Origin: an uncultured Cocleimonas sp.
GTDB taxonomy: Bacteria > Pseudomonadota > Gammaproteobacteria > Thiotrichales > Thiotrichaceae
Length of the DNA: 5,917 nt
NCBI GenBank assembly: GCA_937974135.1
Contig: CALJIH010000272.1
Location: forward strand, 1-5,917
Direction: 5' to 3'
Under the pieces are notes generated by a model, which was not told where the DNA came from, searched no databases, and saw only the letters and a list, made by a program, of their open reading frames with translations. Position 1 is the first letter of the stretch. Every line of letters starts with the position of its first letter. Position numbers and translations under genes: made by a program. Positions 1-4,579 of this stretch are shown in pieces.

Positions 1-743
1 GGTATCAGTTGAATCGCTTTAATCGTCCATTGCTCTAGCGCCATTTCTAAGGCTTGTAGATTTATCCCCGTTTCAGGGTGCGTAGGAATTTCAATGACTT
101 TGAGATTGTTCGACTGAATCGCTTGCATCGAGCCATAAAAACTGGGTGAATCAATGGCGACAATATCGCCAGGTTCGGTGATCGACTTTAACCCCAAAGA
201 TAGTGCTTCTTGACAGCCTGTGGTGATAATTATGTCATCAGCGTGTAAATAGCACCCTGAGTTTTGCATTAAACGTACAATCTGCGTTCTTAGTTCTAAC
301 GAACCATTGCCTTTAACATTATCAAAGATACGTCTGGGTTGTTGGCGCGCAATTTCTGCATGAATGCGTTGCAATGGTTTCAAAGTTTTTAAAGAAATAT
401 CAGGACCGCCTCCACCAAATGCTATGAATCCATGCTGGCTTGAAGTGGTGGTTAATTCTAGCGCTTTCTCCCAATTTGCAATAGCGACCGGTTTCTGTTC
501 GGGCCGACTGGTGTCGGGCAATAATTCTGTGTTTTGGCGACGTTTAACGTAGTAGCCTGATTTAGGTTTGCTAAACAAAATACCAGAATCTTCGAGTAAT
601 TGATAAGCCTCTTGCACGGTTGAAACACTAACGCCACGGCTAACACTCATGTCTCTAATTGAGGGTAATTTTTCGCCTGTGTGGTAGTAACCATGGTCGA
701 TTTTTTCACGTATTTCGCTTGAGAATTGTTCGTAAAGTTTCAT
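1..743 (-). CDS. MocR-family (GntR/aminotransferase fusion) transcriptional regulator, YjiR-like, 3' end outside window
   Basis: My own translation of the minus strand from the ATG at 743 stays open for 247 codons to the window edge. Residues 1-66 form a GntR-type winged helix, with the core GEKLPSIRDMSVSRGVSVST followed by VQEAYQLLEDSGILFSKPKSGYYV. A linker (about 67-105) leads into a fold-type I PLP aminotransferase-like domain (FGGGGPDI, GNGSLELRTQI, TTGCQEALSLG, IDSPSFYGS). This order defines MocR regulators, in which the aminotransferase domain senses an effector, often PLP-linked, instead of doing metabolism. The PLP-binding lysine lies beyond the window, so cofactor binding cannot be judged. 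The start matches the usual MocR N-terminus (KLYEQFSSEIREKI). The Shine-Dalgarno is weak (GCAGAG). The gene is divergent from a DUF1127 gene, as E. coli yjiR lies beside yjiS, so control of that gene and of itself is likely. Family call is near certain; the YjiR link is inference. Confidence 0.93.
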   Translation of the reverse strand, partial: MKLYEQFSSEIREKIDHGYYHTGEKLPSIRDMSVSRGVSVSTVQEAYQLLEDSGILFSKPKSGYYVKRRQNTELLPDTSRPEQKPVAIANWEKALELTTTSSQHGFIAFGGGGPDISLKTLKPLQRIHAEIARQQPRRIFDNVKGNGSLELRTQIVRLMQNSGCYLHADDIIITTGCQEALSLGLKSITEPGDIVAIDSPSFYGSMQAIQSNNLKVIEIPTHPETGINLQALEMALEQWTIKAIQLI

Positions 744-784
744 AGCTCTGCATCGATAATGATATTCAAAGAAATACTAATAAC

Positions 785-831
785 ATGAAACAGTACAGAT
801 ATTCAAAACTAAATTATAAAACAGTACAGAT
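785..831. promoter_or_regulatory. Two direct-repeat candidate operators (31 bp apart) for the MocR regulator
   Basis: The 13-mer AAACAGTACAGAT occurs exactly at 788-800 and 819-831. The match extends to 15 of 16 bases (785-800 and 816-831). The start-to-start distance is 31 bp, about three helical turns, so both sites face the same side of the DNA. Paired direct repeats are the usual MocR binding pattern, because the dimer can bridge two sites. The second copy abuts a perfect TATAAT (minus strand, 818-813) for the regulator gene. The first lies just past the expected start of that transcript. This arrangement suggests autoregulation; the repeats are seen directly and the regulator assignment is inference. 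Confidence 0.7.
813..818 (-). promoter_or_regulatory. -10 box of the MocR gene promoter
   Basis: The minus strand reads a perfect TATAAT here, about 70 bp upstream of the regulator start codon. No good -35 hexamer is present at 16-18 bp; the best is a GATTCT-like stretch near 836-841. The would-be spacer is filled by an operator copy (819-831), so polymerase and regulator would compete or cooperate here. Confidence 0.5.
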
Positions 832-847
832 TGAGAGAATCACAGCA

Positions 848-875
848 TGACAGATCACAATCTATGTATCTGTCA
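848..875. promoter_or_regulatory. Inverted repeat TGACAGAT-N12-ATCTGTCA in the divergent regulatory region
   Basis: The arms TGACAGAT (848-855) and ATCTGTCA (868-875) are perfectly complementary over 8 bp, with a 12-bp spacer. They share the ACAGAT core of the direct repeats on either side. The right arm core at 868 is 31 bp before the ATCTGT core at 899, the same period as the 795/826 pair. This could be a second binding mode for the MocR protein, or a site for another factor. Confidence 0.55.
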
Positions 876-892
876 CGCGAAAAAATTTAAAA

Positions 893-921
893 TTGTGAAT
901 CTGTAATGTTTGGTTTTAGAT
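893..921 (+). promoter_or_regulatory. Candidate promoter of the DUF1127 gene with an operator copy in its spacer
   Basis: TTGTGA (893-898) and TTAGAT (916-921) are separated by 17 bp, giving a mediocre sigma70-like promoter. The spacer carries ATCTGTAATGTTT (899-911), which is the reverse complement of the upstream 13-mer with one mismatch. Placing the same site in the spacers of both divergent promoters fits coordinated control by one regulator. The hexamers are weak enough that the true start could lie elsewhere. Confidence 0.4.
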
Positions 922-958
922 CGCTAAGCTAGTTTGAAACCACTAGCAGGAGAGCGAG

Positions 959-1237
959 ATGCAATCACACAATAGTAATAAAACAAAATCGTTGCTGAAA
1001 AAATGTCTACAACAGGTATTGGTTTATAGGCATCGCTACAGTAGCAGAATAGCCTTATCAAAATTAGATGATCAAATGTTGAAAGATATTGGAATGACTA
1101 AAGATCAAGCAAGTATAGAAATACAAAAACCATTCTGGAAAGGTGATTCAAGCATTTTTGATAAAAATGAATATAAACGACTTAAGCATCGTATTTATAT
1201 TAAGAAAACGCCCAAAAGTAGGGGGGTGTCTTTTTAA
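959..1237 (+). CDS. DUF1127-domain small protein (YjiS-like) with extended C-terminus
   Basis: The 92-residue product has a basic N-terminus and a DUF1127 core at about residues 26-60: SSRIALSKLDDQMLKDIGMT, then KDQASIEIQKPFW. The L(D/S)D..LKDIG...DQA..E..KPFW pattern is diagnostic. The family consists of short, basic proteobacterial proteins, usually about 45-75 residues. Some members are linked to RNA turnover and to phosphate or carbon handling in alphaproteobacteria; the role of this one is unknown. The start is supported by AGGAG at 948-952, 6 bp before the ATG. Most family members end soon after KPFW, but this one carries about 30 more lysine/arginine-rich residues. The last seven (KSRGVSF) and the stop are encoded by an interspersed repeat. 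It is divergent from the MocR gene, its likely regulator, and convergent with tyrS. Residues 61-92 may be a late addition. Confidence 0.88.
   Translation: MQSHNSNKTKSLLKKCLQQVLVYRHRYSSRIALSKLDDQMLKDIGMTKDQASIEIQKPFWKGDSSIFDKNEYKRLKHRIYIKKTPKSRGVSF
1214..1235 (+). repeat. G-run interspersed repeat, copy A (overlaps the DUF1127 3' end)
   Basis: The sequence is AAAAGTA, six G, TGTC, then five T. It is identical over 22 bp to copy B at 3999-4020 and near-identical to the inverted copy C at 4534-4556. It is read in frame as the last codons of the DUF1127 gene. The GTAG tetranucleotide followed by a stem-forming sequence recalls REP elements recognised by REP-associated tyrosine transposases, but no transposase is in view. 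Confidence 0.8.
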
Positions 1238-1251
1238 ATCTTTAAGACACC
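1225..1251. terminator. Hairpin between convergent DUF1127 and tyrS genes
   Basis: GGTGTCTT (1225-1232) pairs perfectly with AAGACACC (1244-1251) across an 11-nt loop. The stem spans the DUF1127 stop (1235-1237) and touches the tyrS stop (1251-1253), so it could serve both transcripts. Neither side has a strong U-tract right after the stem: CTAAAC on plus, and CCCCTACTTTT on minus. Termination efficiency is therefore uncertain. The left arm is part of repeat copy A. Confidence 0.5.
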
Positions 1252-2585
1252 TAAACTAGTTTCAAAACAAAGTAATTCTTTTTACCGCGTTGCAACAGCA
1301 CAAATTTGTCATTGATTAAATCAGCTTTGCTTAATTGGTAGTCTTCGCCCACTTTTTCTTTGTTTACTGAGATCGAGTTTTCTTTTAAAGCGCGTCGTGC
1401 TTCGCCATTTGATTTTAAAAATCCTGTTTCAGTGGCTAACGCGGCAACAATATCCATACCCTCATTGATGAAAGATGCGGATACTTCTGCCTGAGCTACG
1501 CCATCAAAGACATCCAAAAATGTTTGATCATCTAGCTGTTTAAGATCATCACTGGTAGATTTTCCAAATAAAATGCCGCTGGCTTGAATCGCTTTTTCTA
1601 GTTCAGCTTCTGAATGTACCATCGCAGTGATTTCATTCGCGAGGCGCTTTTGTAATACGCGCAAATGAGGTGCTTCTTTATGTTCTGCGATAAGAGCATT
1701 GATTTCATCTTCGGTTAAAAAGGTGAAAATACGAATAAAGTTTTCACTGTCTTCATCTGCTGAGTTCAACCAGTATTGGTAGAACTTGTAGGGTGAAGTG
1801 TATTTTGCATCCAGCCAAACGTTGCCACCTTCGCTTTTTCCGAATTTCGAACCATCAGCTTTGGTGATTAATGGGCAAGTAATTGCGTAGGCTTTACCAC
1901 GACCAATTCTACGCACGAGTTCAGTTCCCGTGGTGATGTTACCCCATTGATCACTGCCACCCATTTGTAAACTGCAATTTTTATCTTGGTAAAGGTGCAG
2001 AAAGTCATAGCCTTGAACTAGCTGGTAGGTGAATTCGGTGAAGCTCATGCCTTCTGATCCACCACTGTCTGCTTCGTTGGCGTCGGGTTTAATACGATTT
2101 TTGACCGAGTCTTTAGCCATCATGTAATTCACAGTAATGTGCTTACCGACATCGCGAATAAATTCTAAAAATGAAAATTCTTTCATCCAATCATAATTGT
2201 TAACTAAGATTGCACCGTTTTCGGAACTGCCAGAGCCTTCCGAATTAGAGTCGCTGAAATCTAGGAAATGTCCTAATTGTTTTTTTATGGCTTCTTGGTT
2301 ATGTCGAAGTGTTTCTTCATCAAGCAAATTACGTTCGGCAGATTTCCCTGAAGGATCGCCGATCATGCCTGTTGCGCCACCGACTAAAGCCACCGGTTTA
2401 TGCCCACAACGCTGAAAATGCGCCAATAACATGATTGGCACAAGGTTGCCGATGTGCAATGAATCTGCGGTCGGATCAAAACCAACATAAGCTGAGCGCA
2501 TTGCTTCCTGTAAATGCTCTTCAGCGCCTGGCATAACATCGTGAATCATGCCGCGCCATGTTAGTTCTTGAATAAAATTTTTCAT
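1251..2585 (-). CDS. tyrS: Tyrosyl-tRNA synthetase (Bacteroidetes-like sequence type)
   Basis: This cytoplasmic class I enzyme charges tRNA-Tyr with tyrosine. In the 444-residue product, the catalytic domain shows YVGFDPTADSLHIGN (33-47, the HIGH motif as HIGN), the GGATGMIGDPSGKSAERN block, the tyrosine-pocket segment YQLVQGYDF (187-195), GGSDQWGN (209-216) and KFGKS (247-251, the KMSKS loop). A helical anticodon domain follows, then an S4-like tRNA-binding domain (about 390-444) ending in LQRGKKNYFVL. I start at the ATG at 2585 because MKNFIQELTWRGMIHDVMPG aligns with family N-termini. The longer frame to 2672 crosses the promoter. There is no clear Shine-Dalgarno. Several blocks (RGMIHDVMPG, GKHITVNYMMAKDSVKNR, EHKEAPHLRVLQKRLA) resemble Bacteroidetes TyrRS as I remember it. 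Ser/Asp/Glu-rich insertions lie at 111-122 and 168-178. Confidence 0.97.
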   Translation of the reverse strand: MKNFIQELTWRGMIHDVMPGAEEHLQEAMRSAYVGFDPTADSLHIGNLVPIMLLAHFQRCGHKPVALVGGATGMIGDPSGKSAERNLLDEETLRHNQEAIKKQLGHFLDFSDSNSEGSGSSENGAILVNNYDWMKEFSFLEFIRDVGKHITVNYMMAKDSVKNRIKPDANEADSGGSEGMSFTEFTYQLVQGYDFLHLYQDKNCSLQMGGSDQWGNITTGTELVRRIGRGKAYAITCPLITKADGSKFGKSEGGNVWLDAKYTSPYKFYQYWLNSADEDSENFIRIFTFLTEDEINALIAEHKEAPHLRVLQKRLANEITAMVHSEAELEKAIQASGILFGKSTSDDLKQLDDQTFLDVFDGVAQAEVSASFINEGMDIVAALATETGFLKSNGEARRALKENSISVNKEKVGEDYQLSKADLINDKFVLLQRGKKNYFVLKLV

Positions 2586-2619
2586 ACGTAATCTGTTTTT
2601 AATCTCATTGGTGTGGTGC

Positions 2620-2625
2620 ATTATA
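2620..2625 (-). promoter_or_regulatory. -10 box of the tyrS promoter
   Basis: A perfect TATAAT is read on the minus strand 35 bp upstream of the tyrS ATG. The matching -35 region (2648-2643, CTTTTC) is poor. The predicted leader is about 28 nt, too short for an attenuator or T-box. This argues against the longer upstream start codons, which would lie inside or before the promoter. Confidence 0.5.
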
Positions 2626-2655
2626 GGCGAGATTACAGATAAGAAAAGACCGCTT

Positions 2656-2684
2656 TTGAGACACCTCTGCACTTTTTATATGAT
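2656..2684 (+). promoter_or_regulatory. Sigma70-type promoter of the ferredoxin/methyltransferase-like operon
   Basis: TTGAGA (2656-2661) and TATGAT (2679-2684) are separated by an ideal 17 bp. The expected start is near 2691, giving a leader of about 50 nt before the TTG start codon. It is divergent from, and nearly back-to-back with, the tyrS promoter. This is the best-looking promoter in the window. Confidence 0.6.
2659..2676 (-). repeat. Weak, possibly coincidental match to the G-run repeat (copy E)
   Basis: Read on the minus strand, AAAAGTGCAGAGGTGTCT matches the consensus AAAAGTG, five G, GTGTCT at 15 of 18 positions, but the following T run is missing. It coincides with the -35 and spacer of the promoter on the other strand, so the resemblance may be chance or an old insertion that helped form the promoter. 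Confidence 0.25.
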
Positions 2685-2730
2685 AGCTTTGTGTTTAGCT
2701 GAAAGAACTTTAAGCCATTGGTGTTTTTAT

Positions 2731-2744
2731 AGGAAAAATATTTG
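2731..2744 (+). promoter_or_regulatory. Ribosome binding site fixing a TTG start
   Basis: AGGA (2731-2734) lies 7 bp before the TTG at 2742-2744. No ATG or GTG in this frame has a comparable site nearby, so the rare TTG start is the best choice. It may lower translation of the ferredoxin-like protein. Confidence 0.65.
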
Positions 2745-3440
2745 TTAGAAACCTTAGAAAAATCGTTGTCAGAATATGCTTTGCTCAACCGAGGCGTTTT
2801 TAACGCCAGTAAAAATGAGCTAACTGAAATTTCTGCAACCTTCGATGCACAATCTATAGTGATGGTCGGCGTTGCAGGTTCTGCATTTTGGCCGGTATTT
2901 AAAAAGTCTCAGGAGTTTTTAGATGGAGAAACTGATCCATTAGATCGTTGGAGCAAGCGCATTGGAGATTTGATTGCTAATGAGTTTTCGGCGCAGGCGG
3001 TATTTCCTTTTGAAGGACCACCTTATCATCCGTTTATCACATGGGCTAAACACTGTGAAACAGTACATAGTTCAAAAATGGGTTTTTCGATTCATCCCGA
3101 ATATGGTTTATGGCATGCGTTTCGTTTTGCCCTTTTGTTTCCTACAAAACAACAGAATTTGAAAGCTAAGATAAGCAATGAAAACCCATGCCTTAACTGT
3201 GCAGATTCTCCTTGTTTGACCCATTGCCCAGTCAATGCGTATTCTGAAAAAGGATTTGATGCAGATGAGTGTTTTGACTATTTGCATCAACATGAGCAAG
3301 GCGAATGTCGAACACAAGGCTGTATCGCTCGACGTTCTTGTCCTGAGGGTGCTGAATTTCGATATATACCAGAACACGCAGAATTTCATATGAATGCTTT
3401 CTATGATTCACAAAAATTGCGAAGAGATAATAAGTCATGA
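2742..3440 (+). CDS. Ferredoxin-like 4Fe-4S protein with eight C-terminal cysteines
   Basis: The 232-residue soluble protein starts at TTG with a good Shine-Dalgarno. Residues 38-75 carry a conserved-looking segment (SIVMVGVAGSAFWPVF, then DPLDRWSKRIG). Residues 87-124 include VFPFEGPPYHPF and the H/P/W-rich IHPEYGLWHAFRFA. The C-terminal part has the cluster motif C150-x2-C153-x4-C158-x3-C162-P, followed by C177, C189, C194 and C200-P, enough ligands for one certain and possibly two 4Fe-4S clusters. The layout recalls the ferredoxin part of epoxyqueuosine reductase (QueG) and reductive-dehalogenase-like proteins. It lacks the HEAT repeats and is much shorter than QueG, so I do not call it QueG. 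A family annotated only as ferredoxin in proteobacteria has the same CxxC...PCxxxCPV and CR..GCxARRxCP pattern. It overlaps the next gene by ATGA, which implies translational coupling. An electron-transfer role is likely; the partner is unknown. Confidence 0.8.
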   Translation: MLETLEKSLSEYALLNRGVFNASKNELTEISATFDAQSIVMVGVAGSAFWPVFKKSQEFLDGETDPLDRWSKRIGDLIANEFSAQAVFPFEGPPYHPFITWAKHCETVHSSKMGFSIHPEYGLWHAFRFALLFPTKQQNLKAKISNENPCLNCADSPCLTHCPVNAYSEKGFDADECFDYLHQHEQGECRTQGCIARRSCPEGAEFRYIPEHAEFHMNAFYDSQKLRRDNKS

Positions 3441-4000
3441 GTTCAGCGCCAGAATCTTTTGCTCAATTCATGCATTCATTACAAGAGTATGGCATCAGCG
3501 AATTCGATGAAAAACTCGGTCATCAGTTACGATTACACGCCAGTTCAAGATTTATGGGAACGATCATGACCTGCGGAAAAGCAGCATTACCCTATATGCC
3601 ATGGTTGGTTGATGGTATGAATATGAGCAATAAACTGATTGTTCAACTAGATAAAAAAGAACAAACACTTCAGCAAATGGTTAAAGTATCTATCGATTCT
3701 GATATTCGATTAACCAGCCACTGTCAGGACCAAGCAGAATTCGCTGAGGATATATCAGAACATAAAATTGATATTTTGCTTTTAACCGAGGACGCATTGC
3801 CTATTTTTGAAAAATGGATAAATCTATTATCTGAAACAGGGTTGATAGTGTTAATTGCTAATGATGATATGCGCAAAAATATCATGCAAAAATACCAAGT
3901 TGATTATTTCTGCTTAGATCATGGACACTTGTTTATTGCGCAAAAAGGCTCACAGCATAAAAAAATACGACGCAGAAATAGGCGGAGAAAAACCTCATAA
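3437..4000 (+). CDS. Unknown protein, possible degenerate class I methyltransferase-like fold
   Basis: The 187-residue product starts at an ATG overlapping the stop of the ferredoxin-like gene (ATGA), so the two are almost certainly co-translated. The N-terminal 60 residues are mostly helical. From about 65 the pattern suggests alternating strands and helices: NKLIVQLDKKEQTLQQ (strand ending in an acidic residue), DIRLTSHCQDQ, KIDILLLTEDALPIFEKWI, GLIVLIANDD, and a terminal VDYFCLDHGHLFIAQK. This matches the second half of O-methyltransferase-type Rossmann folds. The glycine-rich SAM motif I is not recognisable; its place is taken by GTIMTCGKAALPYMPW. So it may be a non-catalytic or divergent member. 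The C-terminus is strongly basic (KKIRRRNRRRK), perhaps for nucleic-acid or membrane contact. The gene is real by its coupling and length. The function call is tentative. Confidence 0.75.
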   Translation: MSSAPESFAQFMHSLQEYGISEFDEKLGHQLRLHASSRFMGTIMTCGKAALPYMPWLVDGMNMSNKLIVQLDKKEQTLQQMVKVSIDSDIRLTSHCQDQAEFAEDISEHKIDILLLTEDALPIFEKWINLLSETGLIVLIANDDMRKNIMQKYQVDYFCLDHGHLFIAQKGSQHKKIRRRNRRRKTS

Positions 4001-4021
4001 AAGTAGGGGGGTGTCTTTTTT
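3999..4021 (+). repeat. G-run interspersed repeat, copy B
   Basis: AAAAGTA, six G, TGTC and six T. The first 22 bp are identical to copy A. Its first two bases are the last two of the TAA stop of the preceding gene, so the repeat begins exactly at the gene end. A short imperfect stem (ACCTC at 3992-3996 with GGGGT at 4008-4012) followed by the T run could give weak termination. With copy C it forms 23-bp inverted ends, with one mismatch, around 3999-4556. Confidence 0.8.
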
Positions 4022-4066
4022 CAAGCTGTAGTATGATTAATAGACATATTTTAAGAGGTTCAAACA

Positions 4067-4384
4067 ATGGCTAAATTCATGCTGACCTATTTAGGTGGCG
4101 AACACCCAAGCGACCCTGAAGAAGGCAAGAAACATTTTGAAGAATATCGTCAATGGTTAATGTCTTTAGGGGATGCTGTCATCAGTGCGGCAAATCCATT
4201 GAAAGATACGCATACGATAGGCCCTGATGGCTCTGCGAAAGAGGGCAGTTCAACCTTGATGTCAGGTTTTTCAGTACTGGAGGCACCATCGATTGAAGCG
4301 GCAGTGCTAATGTCAGAATCTTGCCCATTTTTGAAAATTGGGGGACGACTTGAAGTGTCGGAATTGATTGAGATGAATATGTAG
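4067..4384 (+). CDS. YCII-related domain protein (YciI/DGPF family)
   Basis: The 105-residue cytoplasmic protein shows the complete small alpha/beta YCII fold. It starts with strand KFMLTYLGGE, then a DPEEGKKHFEEYRQWLMSLGDAV helix region, the ANPLKD...TIGPDG segment, a central strand (MSGFSVLEAPSIEAAVLMSESCPFL), and a closing GGRLEVSELIEM. GFSVLEA.S.E.A......CP.L...G..EV is the family signature. YCII domains form a ferredoxin-like dimer with an active-site-like pocket. Most members have no assigned reaction, and a few relatives act in aromatic chloride chemistry, so no substrate is proposed. The start is supported by AAGAGG (4053-4058), 8 bp before the ATG. It has its own 66-bp leader after the upstream gene; TATGAT (4032-4037) is a possible -10, without a good -35. 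The gene lies between inverted repeat copies B and C. Confidence 0.9.
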   Translation: MAKFMLTYLGGEHPSDPEEGKKHFEEYRQWLMSLGDAVISAANPLKDTHTIGPDGSAKEGSSTLMSGFSVLEAPSIEAAVLMSESCPFLKIGGRLEVSELIEMNM

Positions 4385-4414
4385 ACTCTCTAGGAGTCAA
4401 AGAGGTAGTAGAGC

Positions 4415-4466
4415 TATTTTCCGTAAGGAAATGCCGAAGGAAGTCGAAATAAGGTTGGGGAAAATA
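4415..4466. repeat. Imperfect dyad in the convergent intergenic region
   Basis: TATTTTCC (4415-4422) is perfectly complementary to GGAAAATA (4459-4466) across a 36-nt centre. The left arm can instead fold locally as TTTCC-GTAA-GGAAA (4418-4431). The centre also has a short repeat, AAGGAAATGCCG then AAGGAAGTCG. No intact reading frame is credible here. It could be a remnant intergenic element or a 3' untranslated structure of the YCII gene. Confidence 0.35.
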
Positions 4467-4497
4467 CCGATACAGATGATTGTGTTTAAAACAGCTT

Positions 4498-4517
4498 AAA
4501 GGAAGGGGGGTCTTTTT
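4498..4517 (+). repeat. G-run interspersed repeat, decayed copy D
   Basis: AAAGGAA, six G and TCTTTTT match copies A and B at 11 of the first 13 positions, then lack the TG before TC. It reads on the plus strand and faces copy C across 16 bp. Confidence 0.55.
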
Positions 4518-4550
4518 ATTGGAATAAATAGATAAAAAAGACACCCCCCC
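4505..4550. terminator. Long hairpin between convergent YCII and Fe-S oxidoreductase genes
   Basis: Copies D and C pair as a six-G/C stem plus TCTTTTTAT (4511-4519) with ATAAAAAAGA (4532-4541). The stem has bulges of one A and of CA; the loop is 12 nt. The location, 120 bp past the YCII stop and 30 bp past the oxidoreductase stop, fits a bidirectional terminator. The flanking T-tracts are modest (ACTTTTGACGTTTT on plus). Confidence 0.55.
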
Positions 4551-4556
4551 ACTTTT
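4534..4556 (-). repeat. G-run interspersed repeat, copy C (inverted)
   Basis: On the minus strand it reads AAAAGT, seven G, TGTC and six T, differing from copy B at one position of 23 (GTGG in place of GTAG). It is in opposite orientation to A, B and D and lies at the 3' end of the oxidoreductase gene. Confidence 0.8.
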
Positions 4557-4579
4557 GACGTTTTCTTGTTTGAATCAGC

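Noticed and set aside
2197..2415. Plus-strand frame inside tyrS
   Set aside because: It is a shadow of the highly conserved TyrRS catalytic domain, with no support of its own.
2586..2672. 29-residue N-terminal extension of tyrS
   Set aside because: It crosses the TATAAT promoter element, has no ribosome site, and does not resemble TyrRS N-termini, whereas the start at 2585 does.
3108..3438. Minus-strand frames (3108-3389 and 3232-3438) under the ferredoxin-like gene
   Set aside because: They are antisense shadows; the cysteine motifs and start signal support only the plus-strand gene.
2742..3440. Epoxyqueuosine reductase (queG) for the ferredoxin-like gene
   Set aside because: The cysteine motif is similar, but the protein is far shorter, lacks HEAT repeats, and the second cysteine set is spaced differently.
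4182..4544. 120-residue minus-strand frame antisense to the YCII gene
   Set aside because: It runs through the hairpins and the G-run repeat, has no domain signature or good ribosome site, and opposes a well-supported gene.
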